NCBI RefSeq assembly: GCF_004154955.1
Contig: NZ_CP011524.1
Coordinates: 1,240,001-1,304,000, forward strand
Origin: Intestinimonas butyriciproducens
GTDB taxonomy: Bacteria; Bacillota; Clostridia; Oscillospirales; Oscillospiraceae
DNA: 64,000 nucleotides
Reading direction: 5' to 3'
Made by a program: the position numbers and the translations under genes. A model generated the notes under the pieces. That model did no database searches. It worked only from the letters and a program-made list of their open reading frames with translations, and had not been told where the DNA came from. This document shows, piece after piece, positions 9,356 to 17,585 of the stretch (its first letter is position 1; the number at the start of each line of letters is the position of its first letter).

Positions 9356-9475
9356 ACTTCGAAGGGGTATTGTAATAGTCAAGAACACTTTAATTAATGT
9401 GCAACCCCCTGCCGCTTACGAACAAAAGGTTAAGGGATGGGGCAGTATCCAGATAGGGAGTTCCCGCAGTTCTCC

Positions 9476-9504
9476 TTGTCTTCGCGTCCGCGCTGTGATA
9501 AAAT
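9476..9504 (+). promoter_or_regulatory. sigma-A type promoter
   Basis: TTGTCT (9476-9481) and TAAAAT (9499-9504) are separated by 17 bases, with TGA directly before the -10. It stands at the left edge of the GC-rich core and would drive the acyltransferase gene at 9537. The rest of 9356-9475 shows no gene. Confidence 0.65.
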
Positions 9505-9536
9505 ACCATCCGTGAACGGAGAGGAGGCGCGGTCGG

Positions 9537-10826
9537 ATGCCGAGGGAGAAGAGGCAGAAGCCGGTTTGGTACAAGCTGGACAATGCGGCCATGATGTACT
9601 CCGCCATTCAAAAGGAGAACTACTCGGCGATCTACCGTTTTTCCGCCGTGATGACAGAGCTGGTGGACCCCGAGGCGCTGCAAAGGGCCATCGACAAGAC
9701 CCTGCCCCGGTTCCCGGGATTCCGAGTCCGCATTAAGCGGGGCGCCTTCTGGTATTACTTTGAGCCCAACGGCGCGCCGGGCCCCTTTGTCAAGGAGGAT
9801 ATGAAAAATCCATGCCAGCCGGTGCGCTTTGGAGAGGATGATGGCTGGCTCATCCGTTTTTTTTACTATGGACACAGGATCTCGCTGGAGGTCTTTCACG
9901 CCCTGGCCGACGGAGCCGGGTCCCTGACGCTGCTTCGTACGTTGCTGGCCGTCTATCTCCGAGAGCTGGGGCACGACATCCCCAACACCGACGGGGTCCT
10001 GGACATCGATGAGCCGCCCCCGCGGGAGGAGCAGGAGGATGCCTACTTCCGCTATGCCAAGTCCCGGGTCCGAAAGGGGATGGGGGATCGGCGGGCCTAT
10101 CAGGGGAATGGTACGCCGGAGCCCTTTTACACGCTGAACGTGACCATGGGTCTGGTGCCACTGGACAAGCTCCGGGAGACGGCCCATGGCTATGGCGCGT
10201 CGGTGACGGAGTATCTGGCGGCGGTGCTTATCGAGGCCATACTGGCCAAGCAGCGCCGGGAGGGGCGGCGGAGAGAGCTGCCTGTGGCTCTGGCAGTCCC
10301 CATCAATCTGCGGCCCCACTTTCCGTCCAAAACGCTGCGGAACTTCATCCTGACGGTCCGGCCATCCATCGATCCCGAGCTGGGCGATTACACTTTTCCT
10401 GAGATTGTCGCCCAAGTCCATCACCATATGCGTCTGCACATCAGTCGCCAGGAAATGCAGGCGGTGATCACCCGCAACGTGATGCTCCAGAAGAACCGCC
10501 TGCTTCAGATCGTCCCCGCCCCGCTGAAAAATTTGGCCATGGCGGTGAGCTACAAGATCGCGGGCTGCCACCCCTATTCCACCACCTTCACCAACCCCGG
10601 CGCCTTTCAGGTGCCGGCGGTGATGGAGCCCCACATCCAGCGCATGGAGGTCATTCTGGGCCAGTCTTACACGCCCCGGGCCAACTGCGCCTCCCTCAGC
10701 TTCGGCAATACCATGGAGATCACCTTCGCCGGTACGGTGAAGGAGTCCGAAGTGGAGCGGGATTTTTTCCGCCACTTGGTGCGGGAGGGAATCCATGTCA
10801 AGGTGATCTCCAATCGGGAGGAGTGA
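9537..10826 (+). CDS. alcohol acetyltransferase-like / condensation-fold acyltransferase
   Basis: A soluble 429-residue protein of the CoA-dependent acyltransferase superfamily. The catalytic HxxxDG motif is HALADG (His121, Asp125, Gly126), and the second half has the long basic segment and SFGNTMEITFAG strand expected of the fold. A close look-alike is the alcohol acetyltransferase (AATase) family. The start ATG follows GAGAGGAGG. The next gene begins four bases after the stop, so the pair is an operon. The acyl donor and acceptor are unknown. Confidence 0.75.
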   Translation: MPREKRQKPVWYKLDNAAMMYSAIQKENYSAIYRFSAVMTELVDPEALQRAIDKTLPRFPGFRVRIKRGAFWYYFEPNGAPGPFVKEDMKNPCQPVRFGEDDGWLIRFFYYGHRISLEVFHALADGAGSLTLLRTLLAVYLRELGHDIPNTDGVLDIDEPPPREEQEDAYFRYAKSRVRKGMGDRRAYQGNGTPEPFYTLNVTMGLVPLDKLRETAHGYGASVTEYLAAVLIEAILAKQRREGRRRELPVALAVPINLRPHFPSKTLRNFILTVRPSIDPELGDYTFPEIVAQVHHHMRLHISRQEMQAVITRNVMLQKNRLLQIVPAPLKNLAMAVSYKIAGCHPYSTTFTNPGAFQVPAVMEPHIQRMEVILGQSYTPRANCASLSFGNTMEITFAGTVKESEVERDFFRHLVREGIHVKVISNREE

Positions 10827-10830
10827 AACC

Positions 10831-11535
10831 ATGTCCTACTGCGTCAACTGCGGTGTGGAGCTGGACGCCACGGCCAGAGCATGTCCGCTCTGTCACACGC
10901 CGGTCCAGAACCCCAATCAGCCGGTGGATGCCGAGCTTCCGCCGCCCTTCCCCAGTCGACGGAAGGAGGTGCAGCCCACCAGCAAAAAGGAACTGGCCCT
11001 GCTCATCTCCGCGATGTTTGCCTCGGTGGCCGTGCTGTGCGGGGTGCTCAACCTGTTCTTCCTGCACTCCGGGCGGCCCTGGTCCCTTTACGTCGTTGGC
11101 GCGGCTGTGATGCTGTGGCTCTGGCTGGTGCCGCCGCTCCTTCTGCGGGGGATGCCCCTGTGGGTGCGGCTGCTGCTGGACTCCTGCGCGGTGGGGGTAT
11201 ATGTCTATCTGATCTCCATCGACCTCCACGGACAGCGGTGGTTTCTGGGGCTGGCCCTGCCCATCATACTGACCGGCGGAGCCATCGTCACCGCATTGGG
11301 ACTGATCCTCAGCCGCGGTCGCTCCATTCTCAGCAGCGTTACGCTGATCATCGGCGCCGTCGGCCTCTTTGTGGTGGGGATCGAACTCTTTGTGGACCGC
11401 TGGATGGGCGGGAGCTATGAACCGGGCTGGTCCATCGTGGTGGCAACGGTCTGCATTGCCCTGATCATCCCTCTGCTGGTCGTCCGCCACCGCCCTGCCC
11501 TCAGGGATGAGGCGCGGCGGAGGTTCCATATGTAG
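10831..11535 (+). CDS. zinc-ribbon membrane protein (DUF6320-like)
   Basis: A 234-residue protein with an N-terminal zinc ribbon (YCVNCGVELDATARACPLCH; Cys pairs CxxC at both ends), a short linker and then about six hydrophobic helices from residue 50 on. It resembles the DUF6320 group, which I recall next to acyltransferases like the gene upstream. It is probably co-transcribed with it. The ribbon faces the cytoplasm if the N-terminus is inside. Function is unknown. Confidence 0.7.
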   Translation: MSYCVNCGVELDATARACPLCHTPVQNPNQPVDAELPPPFPSRRKEVQPTSKKELALLISAMFASVAVLCGVLNLFFLHSGRPWSLYVVGAAVMLWLWLVPPLLLRGMPLWVRLLLDSCAVGVYVYLISIDLHGQRWFLGLALPIILTGGAIVTALGLILSRGRSILSSVTLIIGAVGLFVVGIELFVDRWMGGSYEPGWSIVVATVCIALIIPLLVVRHRPALRDEARRRFHM

Positions 11536-11554
11536 GGACAGAAGATGCACGCAT

Positions 11555-11590
11555 CATGAATATTCATAAATATTTGAATATTATGCGCAA
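11555..11590 (+). promoter_or_regulatory. ArgR operator-like sequence (ARG boxes)
   Basis: An AT-rich stretch upstream of argG contains CATGAATATTCAT with the perfect palindrome TGAATATTCA at 11557-11566, then TATTTGAATATTATG. These resemble the Gram-positive ARG box (CATGAATAAAAATTCAAG type). Two adjacent half-overlapping boxes would suit ArgR/AhrC hexamer binding and repression by arginine. The position is about 60-95 bases upstream of the -35. Confidence 0.5.
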
Positions 11591-11617
11591 GTTCGTAAAA
11601 TTGAATCAGAAAAATAG

Positions 11618-11649
11618 GTAGCAACTCGCATATTTATGCGAGTTGCTAC
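11618..11649. repeat. perfect 15-base inverted repeat abutting the argG -35
   Basis: GTAGCAACTCGCATA (11618-11632) and its exact complement TATGCGAGTTGCTAC (11635-11649) are separated by TT. The right arm ends one base before the -35 hexamer of the argG promoter. It could be an operator or, as RNA, the end of the upstream transcript. It lacks a clean T-run. Confidence 0.6.
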
Positions 11650-11678
11650 TTGCATTTTACAGCAAGACGTGGTACACT
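11650..11678 (+). promoter_or_regulatory. promoter of the arginine operon
   Basis: TTGCAT (11650-11655) and TACACT (11673-11678) are separated by 17 bases, with an extended -10 (TGG before TACACT). It lies 36 bases before the argG start and fits a vegetative sigma-A promoter. Confidence 0.75.
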
Positions 11679-11713
11679 AGCCACAACATTTGAAGGACAC
11701 GGAGGTTTTCACC

Positions 11714-12940
11714 ATGGCTGAGCAGAAAAAGATCAAAAAAGTAGTTCTCGCCTATTCCGGCGGACTGGATACATCCATCATCATTCCCTGGCTGAAAGAG
11801 AATTACGGTGACCCTGAGATCATCGCCGTCTCCGGCGACGTGGGACAGGGCACCGAGCTGGACGGTCTGGAGGAGAAGGCCATCAAGACGGGGGCCTCCA
11901 AGCTGTATGTGGAGGACCTGACCGACGAGATGGTGGACGAGGTGATTATCCCTTCCATGCAGATGGGGGCCAAGTATGAGGACTACCTGCTCGGCACCGC
12001 CTTCGCCCGGCCCATCATCGCCAAGCGTCTGGTGGAGATCGCCGAAAAGGAGGGCGCTGATGCCATCTGCCATGGCTGCACCGGCAAGGGCAACGACCAG
12101 GTCCGGTTCGAGCTGGCCATCAAGCGGTTTGCGCCTGAGATGAAGATCATCGCACCTTGGCGGGAGTGGGATATCAAAGGCCGTGATGAGGAGATCGACT
12201 ATGCCGAGGCCCACAACGTCCCCCTGAAGATCAGCCGTGAGACCAATTATTCCAAGGACAAGAATCTGTGGCACCTCTCCCATGAGGGCCTGGATCTGGA
12301 GGACCCCGCCAACGAGCCCCAGTATGAGAAGCCCGGATTCCTGGAGATGGGTGTAAGCCCTGTCCAGGCCCCCGATGCGCCCACCTATGTGACCATCGAC
12401 TTTGCCCAGGGTGTGCCCGTGGCGGTGGATGGCGTAAAGATGAAGGCATCCGACGTGGTGCGCAAGCTCAATGAGCTGGGCGGCGCCAACGGTATCGGCC
12501 TGCTGGATATCGTGGAGAACCGTCTGGTAGGGATGAAGGACCGGGGCGTCTATGAGACGCCGGGCGGCACCATCCTCTACCGCGCCCATGAGGTGCTGGA
12601 GATGATCACCATCGACAAGGACACCGCCCATATGAAGAGCAAGCTGGCGGTGGACTTTGCCGACCTGGTTTACAACGGAAAGTGGTTCACGCCGCTGCGG
12701 GAGGCCCTGAGCGCGTTTGCCTCCAAAACGCAGGAGCACGTCACCGGTACCGTGAAGCTCAAGCTGTATAAGGGAAATATCATCACCGCCGGCGTCACCT
12801 CTCCCGAGACCCTGTATTCCGAGGATCTGGTCACCTTTGAGGAGAGTGACTATGACCAGAAAGACTCCGCCGGATTCATCAACCTCTGGGGACTGCCCGA
12901 CACGGTCCAGGCGCTGCGGGAGCAGGGCAAGCTGAAGTAA
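11714..12940 (+). CDS. argG: argininosuccinate synthase
   Basis: ArgG joins citrulline and aspartate using ATP to give argininosuccinate. The N-terminal PP-loop is [18 protein letters not shown] and the family motif [14 protein letters not shown] is present. The length (408) is normal. The ATG at 11714 has GGAGG eight bases upstream, so the in-frame TTG at 11690 is not used. It is the first gene of an uninterrupted arginine operon. Confidence 0.97.
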   Translation: MAEQKKIKKVVLAYSGGLDTSIIIPWLKENYGDPEIIAVSGDVGQGTELDGLEEKAIKTGASKLYVEDLTDEMVDEVIIPSMQMGAKYEDYLLGTAFARPIIAKRLVEIAEKEGADAICHGCTGKGNDQVRFELAIKRFAPEMKIIAPWREWDIKGRDEEIDYAEAHNVPLKISRETNYSKDKNLWHLSHEGLDLEDPANEPQYEKPGFLEMGVSPVQAPDAPTYVTIDFAQGVPVAVDGVKMKASDVVRKLNELGGANGIGLLDIVENRLVGMKDRGVYETPGGTILYRAHEVLEMITIDKDTAHMKSKLAVDFADLVYNGKWFTPLREALSAFASKTQEHVTGTVKLKLYKGNIITAGVTSPETLYSEDLVTFEESDYDQKDSAGFINLWGLPDTVQALREQGKLK

Positions 12941-12955
12941 ATCAAATACATCTTT

Positions 12956-13016
12956 CGGAGACGGGGCGGGTGAATCCGCTCCCTACAAAAATCGTAGGGA
13001 ACGCATTTATGCGTTC
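12956..13016. repeat. REP-like palindromic unit between argG and argH
   Basis: Two stem-loops in tandem: CCCTACAAAAATCGTAGGG, then GGAACGCAT/ATGCGTTCC around TT. A GGGCGGGTGAATCCGCTCCC block precedes them. The composition and layout resemble short mobile palindromic repeats found between genes in Oscillospiraceae. There is no T-run for a terminator, and the operon continues beyond it. Confidence 0.5.
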
Positions 13017-13046
13017 CGTCTCTGTTTATTTGGAGTGATAGTTGCT

Positions 13047-14429
13047 ATGAAACTTTGGGCAGGACGATTCCAGAAGGAGACCGATACGGCGGTCAACGAT
13101 TTCAATTCCTCCATCAGCTTTGACGCCCGGCTCTATCAGGAGGATATTGCGGGCTCCATCGCCCATGCGACCATGCTGGGAAAACAGGGCGTCATCGAGG
13201 AGCATGAGGCGGAAAAGATTATCCAGGGTCTCCAAGCGATTCTCAAGGACATTGAGGCCGGGGCAGTGGAATTCTCCGAGGAGAACGAAGATATCCACAT
13301 GAACATTGAGAGCGAGCTCACCTCCCGCATCGGCGACACGGGCAAGCGACTCCACACCGCCCGCAGCCGGAACGACCAGGTGGCTGTGGACTTCCGGCTC
13401 TATGTAAAAAAGGAGATCCCTGTGATCGTCGGCATGATCCTGGACCTGGAGAAGGTACTGGTTAAAAAGGCGGAGGCCAATCTGAATGCCGTGATGCCTG
13501 GCTATACCCATCTCCAGCGGGCACAGCCCACCACCTTTGCCCACTACATGATGGCCTATGCCAACATGCTCAAGCGGGATGTGACCCGGCTGGAGGACTG
13601 CCTGGAGCGTATGGACGAGTGTCCGCTGGGCGCCGGTGCCCTGGCCACCTCCACCTATCCGGTGGACCGGTTCCAGACCGCCCAGGCCCTGGGGTTCCGG
13701 AAGCCCACCGACAACTCTCTGGACTCCGTGTCCGACCGGGACTTTGCCATTGAGTTTACCTCGGCGCTGTCCATCCTCATGATGCACCTCTCCCGTTTTT
13801 CGGAGGAGATCATCCTCTGGTGCTCCTGGGAGTTCAAATTCGTGGAGCTGGACGACGCCTATTCCACCGGCTCTTCCATCATGCCGCAGAAAAAGAACCC
13901 GGATGTGGCCGAGCTGGTCCGGGGCAAGACGGGCCGGGTCTACGGCTCCCTCATTACGCTGCTCACCATCATGAAGGGTCTGCCCCTGGCCTATAACAAG
14001 GATATGCAGGAGGACAAAGAGCCCGTCTTCGACGCCATCGATACAGTGGAACAGTGCCTGCCCGTCTTTGCCGCCATGGTGGATACGTTGACAGTAAAGA
14101 ACCGGAACATGCAGAAGGCGGCTGCCGGCGGCTTTATCAACGCCACAGACTGCGCCGATTATCTGGTGAAGAAGGGGCTTCCCTTCCGGGACGCCTATAT
14201 GATCGTTGGCCGGCTGGTGCATATGTGCATCAAGACGGGGGAGACCCTGGACACCTTGCCGCTGAAGGACTTCCAGTCGGTCTCCGGGGCCTTTGGGCCC
14301 GATGTATACCAGGCGCTGGAGCTCAAGACATGCGTGGGAGGCCGCAAAGTCTACGGCGGTCCCGCGCCCGACTCGGTCAAAACGCAGATCGAGCACATCA
14401 AGGAGTTTGTAGAGGCGAGGACGGAATGA
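13047..14429 (+). CDS. argH: argininosuccinate lyase
   Basis: ArgH splits argininosuccinate into arginine and fumarate. It starts with the canonical MKLWAGRF, has HTARSRNDQV in the substrate site and the fumarase/aspartase signature GSSIMPQKKNPD. It is 460 residues. The ATG at 13047 fits the family N-terminus better than the GTG at 13035. Its stop overlaps the argC start (ATGA). Confidence 0.97.
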   Translation: MKLWAGRFQKETDTAVNDFNSSISFDARLYQEDIAGSIAHATMLGKQGVIEEHEAEKIIQGLQAILKDIEAGAVEFSEENEDIHMNIESELTSRIGDTGKRLHTARSRNDQVAVDFRLYVKKEIPVIVGMILDLEKVLVKKAEANLNAVMPGYTHLQRAQPTTFAHYMMAYANMLKRDVTRLEDCLERMDECPLGAGALATSTYPVDRFQTAQALGFRKPTDNSLDSVSDRDFAIEFTSALSILMMHLSRFSEEIILWCSWEFKFVELDDAYSTGSSIMPQKKNPDVAELVRGKTGRVYGSLITLLTIMKGLPLAYNKDMQEDKEPVFDAIDTVEQCLPVFAAMVDTLTVKNRNMQKAAAGGFINATDCADYLVKKGLPFRDAYMIVGRLVHMCIKTGETLDTLPLKDFQSVSGAFGPDVYQALELKTCVGGRKVYGGPAPDSVKTQIEHIKEFVEARTE

Positions 14430-15364
14430 GACCCAAAGTGTTTATCGACGGCCAGGAGGGGACCACGGGGCTCCAGATATATGAGCGCCTGGGCGGCCGG
14501 GAGGATATCGAGCTCCTGCGCATCGATCCGGAAAAGCGCAAGGACGCGCAGGAGCGGAAAAAGCTCCTGAATGATGCGGATCTGGTGTTCTTGTGCCTGC
14601 CCGACGCCGCGGCCAGAGAGGCTGTGGCGCTCATTGAGAACGACCGCACAAAGGTAATCGACGCCTCTACCGCTCATCGCACCTCGCCCGGCTGGGTCTA
14701 TGGCTTTCCGGAGCTGCTGGCCGGGCAGCGTCAGCGGGTGAAGTTTGCCAAGCGTACGGCGAACCCGGGGTGTCACGCCACCGGCTTTCTCTCCGCTGCC
14801 GCCCCTCTGGTGGCCACGGGTGTGCTCCCCAGGGATTACCCAGTGACATGTTACTCCCTCACCGGTTATTCCGGCGGGGGCAAAAAGATGATAGCCGAAT
14901 ATGAGGGGGAGGGCAAGGGCGAGGCGCTTGATAGCCCGCGCATTTATGGAACCACGCTCCGGCATAAGCATCTGCCGGAGATGAAGGCCCTCTCCGGATT
15001 GGACGAGCCGCCGGTGTTCTGCCCCATCGTGGACGACTATTATAAGGGCATGGCCTCCTGCCTGATGCTCCACAACGCCCGTCTCACCGGTAAGCCCACG
15101 GCGGAGGATCTCTGCGAGATCCTGGCCCGGTATTATGAGGACCAGCAGGTGGTGCGCGTGGCGCCCTTTGAAAAGGAAGGCAGTTTTTTGGCCGCCAATG
15201 CGCTGGCTGGAACGGACCGGCTGGAGCTGTCCGTCTGGGGGCATGAGAAGCAGACCATCGTAGTGGCCCGTTTTGACAATCTGGGCAAGGGAGCCTCCGG
15301 CGCGGCGGTTCAGAATATGAATCTGATGCTCGGCTTTGATGAAACCGCAGGGCTTGCCCTGTGA
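14426..15364 (+). CDS. argC: N-acetyl-gamma-glutamyl-phosphate reductase (short type)
   Basis: ArgC reduces N-acetylglutamyl phosphate to the semialdehyde with NADPH. This 312-residue form belongs to the shorter class with the N-terminus VFIDGQEGTTGLQIYERL. The active-site cysteine is in ANPGCHATGF. The ATG overlaps the argH stop. The same frame is open further upstream inside argH, but that extension is argH in another frame and has no ArgC character. Confidence 0.95.
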   Translation: MRPKVFIDGQEGTTGLQIYERLGGREDIELLRIDPEKRKDAQERKKLLNDADLVFLCLPDAAAREAVALIENDRTKVIDASTAHRTSPGWVYGFPELLAGQRQRVKFAKRTANPGCHATGFLSAAAPLVATGVLPRDYPVTCYSLTGYSGGGKKMIAEYEGEGKGEALDSPRIYGTTLRHKHLPEMKALSGLDEPPVFCPIVDDYYKGMASCLMLHNARLTGKPTAEDLCEILARYYEDQQVVRVAPFEKEGSFLAANALAGTDRLELSVWGHEKQTIVVARFDNLGKGASGAAVQNMNLMLGFDETAGLAL

Positions 15365-15380
15365 TGAGGAGGATATGGAT

Positions 15381-16643
15381 ATGAAAATGCTTCCCGGCGG
15401 AGTCACCGCCCCTAAAGGATTCCAAGCGTCCGGCGTCCACTGCGGCGTCAAAAAGGGCAAGGGGGACGGCAATCAGCCCCCCATGAGCAAAATGCCCGAG
15501 GTGCTGGAGGGCAAAAAGGACTTGGCCCTCATCCTCTCGGAGAGGGAGTGCACCGCCGCCGCCGTGTACACCCTCAACCGGGTGAAGGCGGCCCCGCTGT
15601 ATGTCACCATGGACCATCTGGAAAACGGAGAGGCCCAGGGCATCGTGGCCAATTCCGGCAATGCCAACGCCTGTGCCCCCAACAGCCATGAGCACGCGGA
15701 GCGGATGTGTGAGCTGGCCGCCGCAGCCACGGGTCTGAAGGCCGGTGATTTTGTGGTGGCATCCACCGGCGTCATCGGGCAGGAGCTGAACATCGCCGCC
15801 ATTGAGCAGGGGCTGCCCCAGGCGGCGGCACAGCTTTCGAAGGATGGCTCCGACGCGGCCGCCAACGCCATTATGACCACGGATACCGTGAAAAAGGAGC
15901 TGGCGGTCTCCTGCATGGTGGGGGGAAAGACTGTCACCATCGGGGCCATCGCCAAAGGCTCCGGCATGATCCATCCCAATATGGGCACAATGCTCTGCTT
16001 TGTCACCACTGACTGCGCCGTCACACAGGAGATGCTCTCCGACGCCCTGCATGAGATCGTTCCCCGTACCTTCAACCGCGTTACCATCGACGGGGATACC
16101 TCCACCAACGATATGTGCGTGGTGCTGGCCAACGGTATGGCGGAGAACCCCCTTATTGAGTGGAAGGACGACAATTATACCGTATTCTATAAGACGCTCT
16201 ACAGCGTCTTTGAGCAGCTTGCCCGCAGCATTGCCGCCGACGGCGAGGGGGCCAGCAAGCTCATCACCTGCACCGTGCGGAACGCCCGCAGCGAGGAGAG
16301 CGCCGAACGGCTCTCCAAGAGCGTGGTGGGGTCCTCTCTGGTAAAGGCCGCCATGTTTGGCTCTGACGCAAACTGGGGTCGGGTGCTGTGCGCCATGGGT
16401 TACTCCAAGGCCCCCTTCCGCCCGGAGTTTGTGGATGTGAAGTTCCGCTCTGTGGTGGGCGAGGTGCTGGTGTGCCGGCAGGGTGCCGGCGTGGATTTCG
16501 ACGAGGAGCAGGCCACCACGATCCTCAGCCAGGATGAGGTGGTCATCGATGTGGACCTCCACGAGGGCGACCAGCAGGCCACCTGCTGGGGCTGCGATCT
16601 CACCTACGACTATGTAAAGATCAACGGCGATTACAGAACCTGA
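15381..16643 (+). CDS. argJ: bifunctional ornithine acetyltransferase / N-acetylglutamate synthase
   Basis: ArgJ moves the acetyl group from N-acetylornithine to glutamate and can start the cycle with acetyl-CoA. It is made as one chain that cleaves itself before the nucleophilic threonine in AIMTTDT. GNANAC and the C-terminal CDLTYDYVKIN.DYRT end are typical. ATG 15381 is chosen over ATG 15375 because AGGAGG (15367-15372) lies eight bases before it. With argJ present no separate argA or argE is needed. Whether it is bifunctional or only recycles acetyl groups cannot be told from sequence. Confidence 0.95.
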   Translation: MKMLPGGVTAPKGFQASGVHCGVKKGKGDGNQPPMSKMPEVLEGKKDLALILSERECTAAAVYTLNRVKAAPLYVTMDHLENGEAQGIVANSGNANACAPNSHEHAERMCELAAAATGLKAGDFVVASTGVIGQELNIAAIEQGLPQAAAQLSKDGSDAAANAIMTTDTVKKELAVSCMVGGKTVTIGAIAKGSGMIHPNMGTMLCFVTTDCAVTQEMLSDALHEIVPRTFNRVTIDGDTSTNDMCVVLANGMAENPLIEWKDDNYTVFYKTLYSVFEQLARSIAADGEGASKLITCTVRNARSEESAERLSKSVVGSSLVKAAMFGSDANWGRVLCAMGYSKAPFRPEFVDVKFRSVVGEVLVCRQGAGVDFDEEQATTILSQDEVVIDVDLHEGDQQATCWGCDLTYDYVKINGDYRT

Positions 16644-16673
16644 GAGGCGGAGAGCCCCGGGAAAGAGAGATCC

Positions 16674-16701
16674 CCGCGGGGGCGGCCCTGGCCGCCCGCG
16701 G
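16674..16701 (+). other. GC-rich hairpin between argJ and argB
   Basis: CCGCGG...GGCGGC pairs with GCCGCCCGCGG around a CCTG loop, with a two-G bulge. It lies in the only sizeable gap after argC (78 bases) and has no T-run. It might stabilise or process the operon mRNA. Confidence 0.45.
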
Positions 16702-16721
16702 TCAATGGAGGCGTACAAAAA

Positions 16722-17576
16722 ATGTCCAGTTCCCATGTGGAGCGCGCACAGGTCCTGGCCGAGGCGCTCCCCTACATTCAAAAATACAGCGGTAAGACCG
16801 TGGTGGTCAAATACGGCGGGAACGCCATGATTTCCGAAGCGCTGCGCAAAGCCGTCATCAGCGACATCATCCTGCTCCATCTGGTGGGGATCCAGGTGGT
16901 GGTGGTCCACGGCGGCGGGCCGGAAATATCCGCCATGCTGAAGAAGATCGGCAAGGAGTCCAGGTTTGTGGACGGCCTCCGCTATACCGATGAGGAGACC
17001 ATGGAGGTCGTGCAGCAGGTGCTGTGCGGCAAGGTGAACAAGGACTTGGTGGCCACCCTGAACCGCATGGGCGGACGGGCCTTGGGCCTGTGCGGGATGG
17101 ATGCCGGGCTTTTCCAGGCCCGGAAGCTCAGCGAGCGCTACGGCCTGGTGGGGGAGATCACCCAGGTGGACCCCTCCATCGTAGAGGACGCTCTGGCCGA
17201 CGGCTATATTCCGGTGGTGTCCACCGTGGCCCAGGGTGTGGACGGGGAGACGGCCTACAACATCAACGCCGACACTGCCGCCGCCAAGCTGGCGGTGGCC
17301 CTCCACGCGGAAAAGCTCATCCTTCTCACCGATGTGCGGGGTCTGCTGCGGGACCCCAAGAACGAAGAGACGCTCATCCATGTGGTGGAGCTCCCGGAGG
17401 TCCCGGGACTGGTCAAGGATGGGATCATTCAAGGGGGGATGATCCCCAAGGTGGACTGTTGTGTGGAGGCGGTCCGCAGCGGAGTGGAGCGCACTCACAT
17501 TCTGGACGGGCGCATTCCCCACTCCATCCTGATCGAAATGCTCTCCGACGAGGGCATCGGCACTATGCTTCTGTGA
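16722..17576 (+). CDS. argB: acetylglutamate kinase
   Basis: ArgB phosphorylates N-acetylglutamate, usually the arginine-controlled step. Motifs of the amino-acid kinase fold: VVKYGGNAM, VVVHGGGPEIS, NINADTAAAKLA and ILTDVRGLL-like LLTDVRGLLRD. Length 284 is normal. GGAGG lies 11 bases before the ATG. The gene is nine bases upstream of argD. Confidence 0.97.
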   Translation: MSSSHVERAQVLAEALPYIQKYSGKTVVVKYGGNAMISEALRKAVISDIILLHLVGIQVVVVHGGGPEISAMLKKIGKESRFVDGLRYTDEETMEVVQQVLCGKVNKDLVATLNRMGGRALGLCGMDAGLFQARKLSERYGLVGEITQVDPSIVEDALADGYIPVVSTVAQGVDGETAYNINADTAAAKLAVALHAEKLILLTDVRGLLRDPKNEETLIHVVELPEVPGLVKDGIIQGGMIPKVDCCVEAVRSGVERTHILDGRIPHSILIEMLSDEGIGTMLL

Positions 17577-17585
17577 GGTGATATC

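Noticed and set aside
9390-10832. Long minus-strand frame opposite the acyltransferase gene
   Set aside because: Composition is His/Gly/Arg/Pro-rich as expected of antisense frames, while the + strand product has clear motifs.
14054-14425. N-terminal extension of argC
   Set aside because: The stretch is argH read in another frame; the ATGA overlap at 14426 and the family N-terminus mark the start.
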